A stretch of 64,000 nt of DNA from Bathynomus jamesi (Eukaryota; Arthropoda; Malacostraca; Isopoda; Cirolanidae), in assembly GCA_023014485.1 (NCBI GenBank), contig JAJOZX010000939.1:669501-733500 (forward strand), in the 5' to 3' direction. Both the position numbers and the translations under genes were made by a program. Each line of letters starts with the position of its first letter. The first letter of the stretch is position 1. Of this stretch, positions 10,541-21,447 are shown piece after piece. Below the pieces are notes generated by a model. The model was not told the DNA's origin, did no database searches, and was given only the letters and a program-made list of their open reading frames with translations.

Positions 10541-13500
10541 TTAGCCGATCAGCCCACCCTGATCGAGCAAGCCGGCGGCACGCAGGTAACCGATCGCCCT
10601 CTCCGGAGTGGACCAGAGGTTCAGCGCACTCGTGATGTTGTGTTGTGTTCGTTGTTGTGCTAGAGCGGTACAGTCCGTCATAATGTGTTCAATTGTTTGT
10701 GGTGTGTCTTGGCACAGGTGGCAGGTGTCGTCTATGGAGTTGTCTAGTCTGTGTTTATATGTCCATAAGTTGGGGTGATGTCCACATCGGAATCGTGCTA
10801 AGTTAACTCGATCCGATCTGCTCAGGCTGATCTCTGACCTGTTAATGGGCGGCGGCTTCGCACCTAGGACCGCATTCGGACCGAGTCGTGTCAGTGCTTT
10901 GTGGGTTAGGTGTGTGTGTATGTGTTTTCTGTACTGTGTGATGTCTGTGGGGCGTGGTATGGAATGGAGTATTTGGTTATAATGTCTCTCTGGTGTTACC
11001 TTAATGGTGCGAGGTGTTGGTGCATGATTGTACATGTAGTGGCAAGGGTGTTGTGGGTTAGTTGTCGCTGCTGCCATGAATTGTGTTCCCCTCATGTCTA
11101 AATGTTCCCTAACTTTTAGTATTTTTGTTTCTGTGTGCAGGTGTTCTATTGGTGTTGTTTGAGTGCATCCTGTAATGATACGAAGTGCGTTGTTTTGTAT
11201 TGTTTGTAAGGTGTTTATGTGTGTGTTGAGATAATGGGTGCCCAGCATGGGCTAGCATAGTCCATAACTGAGCGAATATATTGTTTGTAGATGAGTGATG
11301 TTGTTTCCTGCTGGTGTCCAAAGTTTGTGCCTGTTAGTACCCTAAGCGTGTTAAGTCTTGACGTACATTTGTTTTTAATGTCCTGAATGTGGTTTGCAAA
11401 AGATAATGATGTGTTGTATGTGACACCTAGTATTTTGGTTCTGTGAGTGTGTGGAATGTTGATGTTGTTTAGTGTAAGTTGTGGAATTACCTGGTGTCTT
11501 TTGTGTTGCTTGTAAGCAAGGTGATGGTTGATTTTGTGGGCGCTACTTTGAGTCTATTGTGTGTGAGCCAGTCTTGTATACTGTTTATGTATGTTTGTAG
11601 GTTATTTGTAGCGGTGTCGATCTTGTTGTGGGTGGATGTTAGAGTGATATCATCTGCATATGATGATAAGGTAAGCTTGTTATCTATGGGTGTTGGAATG
11701 TCATGCATGTATAAGTTGAAGAGTGTTGGTGAGAGAACAGAGCCTTGAGGGACCCCGTTCGGAAAAAGCTTGTTTTTGGATGACTTGCCATTAAATGTGA
11801 CATGTGAGTATCTTCCTGAGAGATAGTTGCTCAGCCACCTTTTGGTGTTATTGTGCATGTTTGTGTTGAGTATTTTGTTTATGAGAGGGAAGCGTGGGAT
11901 AGCATCAAATGCTTTACTAATGTCTATTGTTGCTAATAGTGTACGTTGAGCTGGTCTTCTAGAGTTGATGCCATCCATGATGTGCTGCGTCAGGTTAGTG
12001 AGTAATGTCGTGGTTGAGTGGTGAGGTCTGAATCCATGTTGAGTAGGCGATAGTGGTATGTGTGGGTTGGTGATTTGTAAGATTAGTCTTTCTGTTACTT
12101 TGGAAGGTGTGCATAGTAAAGTAATGGGTCTATAGGAAGCTGGTTCTGTTGGATTTTTGTTTGGTTGGAGTAGTGTAATAATTTTACCTTGTTTCCATAT
12201 GTCAGGAATAATACAGTGTTGGTATGAATATGTGCTGATATTTGTGAGAGCTAGTATTCCTTGTGGGCCCAAGTGTTTAAGGTGTATGTTAGATATGTTG
12301 TCTGGTCCAGTAGCCTTCGAATTTTTAATGTTTTTGATGATCTTGGTGGTCTGGTCTGTATTGAAGGGTGTAATGGTCGTGTCGAGTCTGTAGGTTTTCT
12401 TGTGTCTGGCTGTTTGTTTGTCTGCGTGTTTCTGGTTGTTGTCTCTGTTTAAGTGACTTATCTTTGCGTAGTGATTAACTAGAATGTTAGCTTGTTGTGT
12501 GTATGTTGGGATATTATTTTGGCTGCGACAGATAGCCGCGTGTGAGGTGTGAATGCCGCTGTTAGAGTGGGTAATGCTGTTATAGTCTTGTATAGCCTGT
12601 ATGTATCTGTGGAGTGGTTTAGTGTTGTTATGAATTCCCTGAATGTTTCTGTTTGTTTTTCTTTGAGTTTGTTGTTTATTTCTGTGTTGAGCTGTTGTAT
12701 CTGCTGCTTTATGGCTTCTGTGTGTGGTGTTTGTGTGTTATGTTTGAGGTTGTTACGTTGCCTTATGAGGTGGTCTATTTCTCTAGTGTAATTTGGGTTG
12801 TATTTCCTAATGTTGCCCTTGGGTATGTATTTGTTTGCATTATTGATAATCTGATTAAATGTCTTGAGTGTTGTATCGATGTTTATGATGGGTGTGCTGT
12901 TTAATGTGGTGAATTGTTCCTCAGTCTGTATTTTGAACTGTTCCCAATCAGCTTTCTTGTAATTTCTGTAAGTGTGCCTAAGGCTGTTGGGGCAGAGTGT
13001 AGAATGTGTTGTAATGATGATGGGCAGGTGGTCTGATGACAGTTGTTTTTCTGTTCTCCATTGTGTATGTGTTGCTAGTGAGGGGGAACAGAACGTTATG
13101 TCTGGGGAGGAGTTTGAGTATCCTGCTTGATGTGGTATGTGTGTATGTTCTTCTGTATTGTTAAGAATGAAGAGGCTGTTTAGTTGTGTGGCTATGTTGG
13201 CGCCTCTGGTGTTGTTTTGGTTGTGCAGGTACCAACTAGTGTCTTTGGCGTTGAAGTCTCCTCCTAAGATGACATTAGTGAGAGAGGCAAGATTGTGTAA
13301 CTGTGGATTGTAATTGGCTGGCACCTGAGGTGAACTATCTGGTGGGATGTAAATGTTGATTAGTGTGGTGTTGTGTTTTGCGCGTGTTTTAATGTTAACT
13401 GCCTGTATTTCTATCGTGTTATCTGCTTGGATTGTGTTTGTAATGTTTTGGGTAGCATCAGTGTAGCTAATGCTTTTACGTATGTAAGTGATGAGTCCAC

Positions 13501-14074
13501 CCCCGTTACCCCCAGTACGATCTTGACGGATCGCCGTGAAGTCAGGGATGGTGGGTGTTTTGTGTGTGCGTTTTAGTTTTGTTTCTTGTATAAGTGCTAT
13601 GTGAATGTTTTGTTTGTGTACGAATTCCCTAAGCTGCATGATTTTGTTTGTGAGGCCATCTACGTTGTACTGTAATATGTTAATATTATACTTCTGTATG
13701 TGTCTCATGGTGCTATTGTGTCTATGTCTTTGTGTATGGTGACATGTGTAAGTTGTAGTGGGGCCTGGATTAGTCTTAATGTCGCCAGAGAGTAAGAGTA
13801 GTTCGGGGAGCACGCAATTGTTCCCTGTAATTGAAAAAATAGCACGCTGAGAATAGGTCCGGCCCCGGGAGCCGATCGGCACTCTGACCGTGCCACGCAA
13901 CAGGCCGTCGACTGCCAGTCTGGCAGGGGGAAGGGTGGGGGTGGGGGTAATCGGGGATGGGTGGGGTAATGGGGAGGGGTGGGGGTAATGGGGGAGGGGG
14001 TTAGCCCCCAAGTTGTATGAATGGGGGTGAGGAGGTTTTGGGAGATACCATACCAGATTCAGAAATGTTGACAC
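10541..14074 (-). pseudogene. Jockey/I-type LINE ORF2: 2A-like motif, endonuclease, reverse transcriptase, zinc knuckle
   Basis: Three reading blocks run right to left. Block 1 (14074-12479, 531 codons) has a proline-rich start, a 'LLLLSGDIKTNPGP' motif near residues 92-105, then an endonuclease with 'LQYNVDGL', 'IQETKL', 'GGDFNAKD' and 'SSDHLPI'. Block 2 (12272-11487) is the reverse transcriptase, with 'ISKAFDAI', 'GVPQGSVLSPTLFN' and 'SYADDIT'. Block 3 (about 11321-10541) carries the C-terminal zinc knuckle 'CHLCQDTPQTIEHIMTDC'. Frameshifts separate the blocks, so it is dead as it stands. Minus-strand (AAC)n follows the stop. Imperfect copies of a stretch of about 40 bp at 10478-10516 and 14082-14112 may be a long target duplication. 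The clade is inferred from motifs. Confidence 0.85.
13917..14030. repeat. G-rich minisatellite
   Basis: Tandem units of the form GGGGTAATGGGGGAGGGG occur on the plus strand, within the 5' part of the minus-strand LINE. Runs of four or more G are dense enough to fold as G-quadruplex DNA (inference). Confidence 0.8.
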
Positions 14075-14389
14075 AATGTTAAGCTCAAAATTTTCACGGC
14101 TGGGTTCTTTTTTTGTAGTTTAGCCTGTCTAACCGTCAGCGAAGCGGCGGGAACTGTACTAGTAACAATATAATAGAGCGCATACATTTAATGAATACTT
14201 AAGCATATGATTCTACTAGAACTGTTGCCGTAAAATAAAAGTCAACATCTTCCTTCCTTGAATAATCAATTTTAAAATTAGAAAGAGCCGTTTTGAACAG
14301 AAAACTGAGATTTCTTTATAAAAACCTCTGAACAGTTAGCTAGAACAACGTGAAAAAGTGTTAGCAGCTGACGAGGAAGCTTCTAACAG

Positions 14390-14590
14390 TGGCTGTATCC
14401 TCCAGCGCGGGACACGTCAACGCGAAGAAGAGGCGACGTCAAACCGAAACATCAACGCGCTGGTGGCCAAACTTCCTCAAATCTCCGTGCAGCGGGCTGT
14501 CTACGGTTGGCCAGACTGGCAGTCGACGGCCTGTTGCGTGGCACGGTCAAAGTGCCGATCGGCTCCCGGGGCCGGACCTATTCTCAACAA
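14390..14590 (+). other. Inverted fragment of the LINE 5' region
   Basis: Bases 14507-14585 match the reverse complement of 13850-13925 nearly exactly (both contain GGCAGTCGACGGCCTGTTGC and CGGCTCCCGGGGCCGGACC). The fragment therefore comes from the 5' part of the same LINE family but lies in the opposite orientation, outside the Helitron-like element and inside the mariner. Confidence 0.65.
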
Positions 14591-14591
14591 C

Positions 14592-14957
14592 AACATGAGC
14601 ACCATCAGTATCTCTATCGAGTTCGAATCTGTCAGCAGCATTACGAAACACATTTTGGAGCATGACAGGGGTTATTTTTGTAACTGCAACTGCTGTTACG
14701 ATACGAGCACGTAAATCTTGCAGATCTGAAACCCTCATTTGATAGACGTTTGATTTGATAAAGCCCCATACAAAGAAATCTAAGGGCGTTAGGTCAGGAG
14801 ATCGAGCCGCCCAGGGCCTGTTGCCTCCACATCCGATCCACCGATTTGGAAATCGTTCATTCAGATACTCCCGAACAGTGTTTGCGTAATGACAAGGTGT
14901 CCCATCTTGTTGAAAGACGACGGTATTTAAAATGCCATCTGAATGAAGCTGGGACAT
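14592..14957 (-). pseudogene. Mariner-like transposase C-terminal half, inverted segment
   Basis: The open frame reads 'VVFQQDGTPCHYANTV', 'FPNRWIGCGG' and 'ARSPDLTPLDFFVWGFIK', the second half of the catalytic domain of the mariner-like family also found at 62.65 kb and 33.3 kb. The D of 'QQDG' and the acidic SPDLTPLD block are visible. The N-terminal DNA-binding part is absent. The last 120 bp of this segment form an inverted repeat with 14958-15087, so the gene end is present twice, head to head. Confidence 0.8.
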
Positions 14958-15087
14958 TTACGTGCTCGTATCGTAACAGCAGTTACAAAATAACCCCTGT
15001 CATACTCCAAAATGTGTCCCGTAATGCTGCTGACAGATTCGAACTATGTAGAGATACTGATGGTGCTCATGTACAATCATATGCTTA
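14958..15087 (+). pseudogene. Second, inverted copy of the mariner-like transposase C-terminus
   Basis: It encodes 'ITPVILQNVSRNAADRFEL' and 'RDTDGAHV' then a stop, and leads into the right terminal repeat of the 10290-15188 element in the normal orientation. It is the partner of 14592-14715. Together they form an inverted repeat of about 125 bp around a spacer of about 240 bp. Confidence 0.75.
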
Positions 15088-15269
15088 AGTATTCATTAAA
15101 TGTATGCCTTCTATTATATTGTTATTGAATTTTACCCTTTTTGCTACGTTTTCACTGATTTAGATAGGGACTTTATAAACACTCTGTGTAATGTTCGTTT
15201 TCAAGGTGATGACTTAAACTAGTTTGACACATATGCAGCATTTTTATTTGCTGTAACGAATAGCAACCG

Positions 15270-16340
15270 TTTTTTTAGGGGGAGTCCATTGTGCCTGGTA
15301 CGGGCACAGCGCCCTAATCTAGGCTACAGTGAAGAAAAACAAGGGGGAAAACCATCGGCCCTGGGATCGACACAATAAACATGTGCAGCCGCAGCGAGCT
15401 TTGTTCCACGAGACCAAGACCTTGCAGGCGGTGTACAAAACATCAACCCACGGGAGCATTGCCCGAAATAATATCTATGAAAGAGAGAGAGAAGCAACAT
15501 CGCGACGACGAGACAAGGAGGGAAGCTTAGGTGTTAAAGTAGGAGAGTGAATAAGACGGAAAGCTCCACCCTGTCAAGCAAATGGACAGAAGAAGAACCA
15601 CCCCAAATATGAGAGCAGTACTCTATACAGGTCTGGATAAACCCCTATATATTTGGAGCAACTGCTCTGGGGTGAAATACTTTCGGCACCTGCAGAGCAT
15701 CCCCAGCTTACAGGACACAGATTTAGTAATATTATGAATATGAGGTTTTCAAGACATGTTGGAAGATATTGTAACTCCCAGCATGTTAATTGTATCACTA
15801 TGTTGAATAGAAATGTTTTGGAATGTCAGAGAGGGAACAGTGTTAGATTTAGAGAGAGAAATAGGAAGAAATTGTGCTTTGAGACTGTTAAAGGTGACCA
15901 TATTATTGTCCCCCAGTCGGAGATGTTTCTCAGGTCCGCAATGAGAGAAGAAATAAGGTTAGTACGAGAGAGAGATCGAATGGTAGAATTAGGCCCGGAA
16001 CTGAAGTAAGTAGAAGTGTGTAGAGTGGAGTCATCAATATAAGAATGAACAGGATTAGAGGTATTATGGAGAATTTCATTAATAGACAGAAGGAAAAGGG
16101 TAGGAGAGAGAACAGACCCCTGAGGAACACCAATGTTGATAGGAAAAGAAGAAGAAATCGATCCATCAATGACAACCGCAATGGATCGATTGGAAAGATA
16201 ACTATAGATGAGAGAACAGAGAGGGAGAGGAAAACCAAAGTAAGGTAGTTTAGACAGCAACGACTTGTGCCAGACCCTGTCGAATGCTTTAGAGATCTCG
16301 AGGGCCAAGATATAGGTTTCCCCAAAATCCCTAAGAGAGT
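15270..16340 (-). pseudogene. LINE reverse transcriptase fragment (YIDD type)
   Basis: The minus-strand frame 16308-15826 encodes RT motifs 'ALEISKAFDRVWHK', 'GVPQGSVLSPTLFLLSIN' and 'SYIDDSTLH'. The downstream frame continues 'INMLGVTIS' and 'KYFTPEQLLQIYRGL', and near 15350-15430 'CTPPARSWSRGTKLAAAAH'. This is the RT thumb and C-terminus of a LINE clade different from the two others here. The N-terminal endonuclease is missing, and stops and frameshifts occur. An unrelated AT-rich region lies upstream, so it is a 5'-truncated copy. Confidence 0.8.
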
Positions 16341-17255
16341 ATTTTTAGGTTTAGTTGAAATAACAGAGCAAAGTAATGTAAGGACAAAGTTTTAAATGTT
16401 TGAGTCACAAATAATCAAATTCTTAGACAATTTAGTACATAAAATTTTCAAAGTATTTGCAAGTACAAAACCAAAGAGTATAGTGCTTCTGTCAACAATA
16501 AAAATGTAACAATTTACTTCAAAGAAATAATTTTTTACAACTAAAAATCTTAGAGTTTAAGACAAACTATTTGACGTTCAAACGAACTTCAGCAAAAATA
16601 CGAAGTCGAAAGTAAATCCGGAGAACTTATAAAAATATTCAAGCAAAATAGCATTAATTAACAATTATTAACAATTTCGAAAAATTATGTACAATTACGG
16701 AAAAACATCTTTAGCCAAAAATAGTGGCAGGTCCATCGCAAAAAAATGCACATATGTTCTAAAATTTGGACGCACTGAAGTATATTTTACTAACTACTCG
16801 TAATTACTAATTACCAAATTATCTATCTGAATTCTGTTATTTCTGGCGAAGGAGTTAAAGTGATTGGTACATTGCTGAAAGGGGCTGGGGGGTCTTTTCT
16901 GAAAGAATGGAAAGGATCTTTAAAATTGTCTATTTCGACATTCTTTTTGTCTAGATTAGAAATTGATTTTGGGTTCATGTTTACAAAGTAAATTTACAGA
17001 GGCTTTTTAACCCTACTAGTAAAAGACTCGCATGCAAAATTTCATCTCATTTCACTCTTTTTCTCTCCTGAGAAATCCCCTTTATCTCATCCCGTGAGCC
17101 GTCGCGTCGTTCTTCTGTGATCGGAACGGAAGATGTAATATTGCTCTATCCATTTATAATACGTTTAGATCTAAAATTACTTTGGAGAACTACAGTTACA
17201 TTATGTGGAAATGTTTTTTCCACAATATGCCTAAAATTATAGACGGCTTTATTAT
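16341..17255. other. No recognisable gene
   Basis: AT-rich sequence with no open frame, repeat boundary or RNA structure that I can support. Confidence 0.6.
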
Positions 17256-17257
17256 TA

Positions 17258-17268
17258 TTAATATATAT

Positions 17269-17300
<32 letters not shown>

Positions 17301-17304
17301 CATA

Positions 17305-17352
<48 letters not shown>

Positions 17353-17395
17353 CTCTCTATATATATATATATATTATATATATATATATATATAC
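17258..17395. repeat. Compound (TA)n(CT)n(TA)n microsatellite
   Basis: A TA-CT-TA block directly abuts the 3' end of a minus-strand LINE. The same arrangement, LINE 3' end next to (TA)n, is seen at 61.43 kb, so TA may be the natural tail of this family. Confidence 0.9.
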
Positions 17396-17399
17396 CTTT

Positions 17400-19135
17400 C
17401 TACCTTTCAAATGTTGCGCGCGATGATTCATTTCACGAAGGTCCAGCTTGTTGCCCCTCCTCTCAAGTTGGCCTGGTGAAGTAGTGAGTTGGTTTCTTGT
17501 ACTCTCCACCTCACATAGCCCGGTACGCCCGGCTCATCGGAGATTCTTCTGAACCAGGCGTCTAATCTTCTTTTGAAGATGTCCCGCAACACCATTCGTG
17601 TTCCTTAGGTCTTTGGGCAGCTGATTAAACAGTTTTGGTCCTCTCACAACAAAACTATTTTTTTACAGGGTTAAAGATGTTCCCTCTCTAGTCTTCAATT
17701 TGGGAACACGACACAGTCTTCCTTTTCTACTTTCCACCGTTGTTTGGGGATTTACAGGGTTCAGAGTAAGATTAGGGACTAGTTTCGCCATTATTTTCCA
17801 AGTGTAAATAATGGTGTATCTCTCTCTTCTCTTTTCCAGTGAATATAGGTTTAATTCGCGTAACCTTTCCAACTAGTTTAGTTCTTTGCACCCATTGATC
17901 TTGGCTGTGAAGCTTCTCTGAATCCCTTCTAGTTGTCTAATGGCTTCTTTTTTGTATGGGCATGTTAGGACCGAGCAGTATTCCAATTTGGGTATGATCA
18001 GTGTTTTCAGTAGAGGAATCATTATATTCCTATTTCTTCGTTTAAAGGTTCTCAGTATCTGCCCAGTTATTCTCTTTGCTCTGTTTACTGCTATCTTATT
18101 TTGTGTTTCAAATTTCGCATCATCAGTCATTACCACCCCTAAGTCTTTTGCTTTAGAATTTCTCTGAATTTCCTGTCCATTTAGGGTATAATATTCCATG
18201 GAATTTAGGTCTTCTCTTTTTCCGTACCGTAACACCTGAAATTTCTCAGCGTTAAACTTCATATTGTTATCTTCCGTCCACTTGTAGATTCTGTTCATGT
18301 CGGTTTGTACAGATCCTATAATCTTCTGGGTTTCTAATTTTTCTACTGATCTTTGTGTCATCGGCAAAGGATGTTACTGTGCTGTCTCTGGTAACGTCCT
18401 CATCTATGTCAGCTAGCATGATTATGAAGAGTAGTGGAGCTAATACTGTTCCTTGTGGTACTGAGCTGAGGACCTCTGATTCTGATGGAGATGCTCCTTG
18501 TGCTGTAACGACTTGCCGCCGCTCACTAAGGAAATTATATATCCATTTCCCTACTATTCCCGTTATTCCCATCTACTTCAGTTTATGTATTATGATTCCA
18601 TGGTCACACTTGTTGAACGCTTTGGCAAAGTTTGTGTATATTACATCATAGTTTTCATTACTTCAGTGCATCAATAATGTTGTTGTAGTGTTCCATTAGT
18701 TGTGATAGCATGATCTGCCTGACCGAAACCCATGTTGGTTATTTAATTTTTTCCGAGTTTCCAAAAAGCCATAGATTTTCTGTCTAACTATTCTTTCAAA
18801 TATTTTAGTGAGATGAAATGTAAGCCACACTGGCCTATAGTTTTCGGCCTCGGATCGATCTTCTCCTTTATATATTGGAACTATTTTCGCGCTCTTCAGG
18901 ATGCCCGGTATTTCTCTCTGTCTCGTGATCGTCTTCGTATCAATATAGGGGCTCAGTGATTGCATTCTTGCAGTTTTTGATCAGTGTAGCATTCCATTTG
19001 TCCGGTCCTGCCGCTGAGTGTGCTTTTAGTTCCCCTATAGCTTGTGTAATATCAACTGTCGTAAAGTCGAAGTCCGTTATACTGTTCCCTTGTAGTTCTT
19101 CTTCAAAGAACGCGTTTCTATCGCATATTAGTTAT
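17400..19135 (-). pseudogene. LINE of the PHD/CCCH family, reverse transcriptase part, 5'-truncated
   Basis: Reading from 19100 down: 'IVPIYKGEDRSEAENYRPV', 'NNQHGFRSGRSC', 'VPQGTVLAPLLF', 'SFADDTKISRKI', 'NMKFNAEKFQVLRYG', 'IIPKLEYCSVLT' and 'RLCRVPKLKTREGTS', then an untranslated tail containing CAAGCTGGACCTTCGTG. The order and wording match the complete copy at 59.1-61.4 kb closely. Several frameshifts and a missing stretch before the first catalytic aspartate make it dead. Its 5' end stops at a (TA)n tract at 19137. The endonuclease and zinc-finger parts are absent. Confidence 0.88.
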
Positions 19136-19136
<1 letters not shown>

Positions 19137-19188
<52 letters not shown>

Positions 19189-19192
19189 ATAA
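19137..19192. repeat. (TA)n microsatellite
   Basis: TA dinucleotide of about 55 bp at the 5' break of the minus-strand LINE. Confidence 0.95.
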
Positions 19193-20639
19193 TGGCACTC
19201 GTAGAAAAACGCGTTCGAATATGAAAGCGAAAACACGCTAAATTTATATCAACACGAAAAATTTAAAAAATTACAAAATTCTATCATAGTCTAAAAACAA
19301 TGTTCTTGTCAAACAAGAAGCACCAAACGTTAAACGAGCACGCCATATCGCCCGGATGCCTGCCCTTCTTTCTCATTTTTCCCCAAGTGAAACGATTCAT
19401 GAGCAAAACATGAAGTGGTTTAGCTGTGTCGCTTCTCGGCCATCCTCTTGAGGTCATTCCTGGGGCACAGTTCCCAAAGAAATGACAAGCGCTTCTCAGT
19501 TTCTTCCACCATCATAAGAAGAAGTCGGCTCCCAAGTTGACCATTCATGAGCGCTACACAGTGGCAATGAACGAAGTCGTAAAATTCTGGACAAACGCAC
19601 GGATGTAGTAGTACAACGCAATCCGACGGCAGGAAAAATTGTTAGGTGACTACCCAAAAAATCGCAAAGAACAAAAATCAAAAGAATGAAGCCCAGAAGA
19701 GAGAAGGTCAGTTCTCTGAAGAAACTGACAAATTACTCGACATTTCCCACAAGGACATTGTTGAGCTGACGTTGATCCCTGAAGACCGAGAATTTTGCAT
19801 GGATGAAAGGAATGAGCGTAAGATGGCCATGACATTATTAGACAAGAAATTTGAAGAGAAGTTCATGAAAAAGATGGAGAAAAAAAAAGGTAAGGGAAAT
19901 ATGTCATGAAGCTGAGTGAAGAAGCGGGTAAGAGAGAGGAAGATACTGAACTGGACGCAGGCAACAGCGAGGATACTGTTTCAGAGGATTAGAATTGTAG
20001 GGTGATATGAAAGAAAACTACTACGAACGAACAACAACAAAGCGTGTTTGATTGCTCCCAGCTGTTGACATGAAAAAGTAACCGCAACCTTGGAGGATGA
20101 AAACTACACACAACCGACATTCACATTGGTCGCCGCTGCTTCCGTTCTCAAGAAAGAAGATGCCACAGAACTCACTCTTTCACGTAGCTCAGTCCGTAAA
20201 GTTCAAATGGAAAATAGGAGATAAACTGTCACAGAAATCAAAGTCAAATTTCGAAATGATGGACCGTTGGTTGTTCATTGGGATGGAAAGTTGATGTCCG
20301 ATTACAGAGAACAAGTAACAACGTGGATTGCCTTCCCATCGTTGTCTCAGGAAGAAAGGTTGAAAAGCTCCTAGGCGTCTCCAAACTTCCGAGATGTACC
20401 AGGAAAGTGTTGACACAGGCAACGGAAAATGGGGAACTTTACACGGAACTTTACACGTGTGCATGCATACAACTGCAGAGGGACCTGAAACAAGAATTGT
20501 TGTGGTTTGCCTGCCGAGATCAGATTCATAGGATCCTGATATCTGACGTGTACAAACTGCTTCGACTCGTCTGGGGGGATCCTGACATTCCGGATTAGTT
20601 GAAAGAAAACAATTAGGCCTCTCAATTTGACGTGGTTAA

Positions 20640-20798
20640 CCCGTTTGCTTCGCAACCAGTAACATCATGGGCTCTCGCTTCTGACCATTTCTGCGAAGCC
20701 CCGTATATACACGGTTTTAAACTTTAAACTGAGATCTCTCTTTGCGTAGCCTGTGTTTTTGGCTCGACTCGTAACTGGGCGCTCGCGCAGTGAACGGG
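20640..20798. mobile_element. piggyBac-type MITE with TTAA duplication
   Basis: The 159-bp element begins CCCGTTTGCTTCGC and ends with an inverted partner (GCGCAGTGAACGGG). It is flanked on both sides by TTAA (20636-20639 and 20799-20802), the piggyBac target. No coding sequence is present. It interrupts the decayed hAT-like transposase. Confidence 0.7.
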
Positions 20799-21044
20799 TT
20801 AAAGAAGAGAGGTACATTTTAGAGCCCCCGCCGCCTTCCACCAGGCACGGTGGACGGTAAAAGTCATTTACGCTATCAAAATATACCTGTTTCGCACACT
20901 TTTCTTTTACCGCAGAAGAAAAAGGCATGTGAAGAATTGCCTTCTTCTCCACATGAAGAGCTGGTTCAGTTCACCCCTGGTTAAGTTGAGGAAACTAAAG
21001 GAGAATCAAGACATTGCTGGAGAAGACATTGCGAAACATGCAGC

Positions 21045-21447
21045 CAGAGACGGATTAAGACACCTCGGGGCCCCGGGGCAATGAAAATATGGGGGCCCTT
21101 TTCTATAGTTTTTTATTAACAATACATGTACATGTACAGTACATAGTGCATTTACACGAATTATATGTACGGTGCTCAGACTAATTGAGAAACAAACTTA
21201 AAAGAACCTTAACACAGTGTATTTTGCCGTTTGCCAAAACAAAACAGTATTACACAAACTTTACTTTAGGGCCTATAAAACATAAAATAAAACAGGGAAT
21301 TTGTCAGTTTGTGTACTCTGTCATATTTAATCAAAGAAGTTTGCGAAATCTCGAATTATATCATCGAAACTCAGTTGATTGGGGGCCCCCTCAAGCATGG
21401 GAGTCTGGGGCTTCAGCCTCCATAGCCTCAGTGATAATCAGCCACTG
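21045..21447. mobile_element. hAT MITE with perfect 8-bp target duplication
   Basis: The 403-bp insertion begins CAGAGACGGATTAAG and ends with an inverted partner, AATCAGCCACTG. Both sides carry CATGCAGC (21037-21044 and 21448-21455). It splits the decayed hAT-like transposase. Removing it rejoins the reading of 'AKHAA' with 'TMKQHLWHLSE', which supports the boundaries. Confidence 0.85.

Larger units (their letters stand above)
10352..14162. mobile_element. Helitron-like element carrying a LINE
   Basis: The 5' end is TCTATACTATAATAAGAG and the 3' end is CTAG, preceded by a short GC-rich hairpin (CCGTCAGCGAAGCGGCGG) about 8 bases upstream. Insertion is precisely between A (10351) and T (14163). 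These are the hallmarks of Helitrons, which have no terminal inverted repeats and no target duplication. The empty site is reconstructed from the matching inverted terminus at 15110-15135. No Rep/helicase gene is seen, so it is non-autonomous. Most of its length is a LINE in minus orientation. Confidence 0.75.
10290..15188. mobile_element. Mariner-like transposon, split by a Helitron-like insertion
   Basis: The left end (from 10290) and the reverse complement of the right end (to about 15188) both read GTGTTTATAAAG and continue with matching CTATCTA, CGTAGCAAAAAGGGTAAAATTCAA blocks, giving inverted termini of about 60 bp. The left terminus stops after AATTCA at 10351 and resumes as TAACAATATAATAG at 14163. 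This junction is continuous in the right-hand copy, so a 3811-bp insertion is implied. Transposase remnants lie at 14592-15087. Nothing in it can move now. Confidence 0.75.

Noticed and set aside
11479..13576. Plus-strand ORFs between 10.9 and 13.6 kb
   Set aside because: They are shadows of the minus-strand LINE coding blocks and have biased, valine/cysteine-rich composition.
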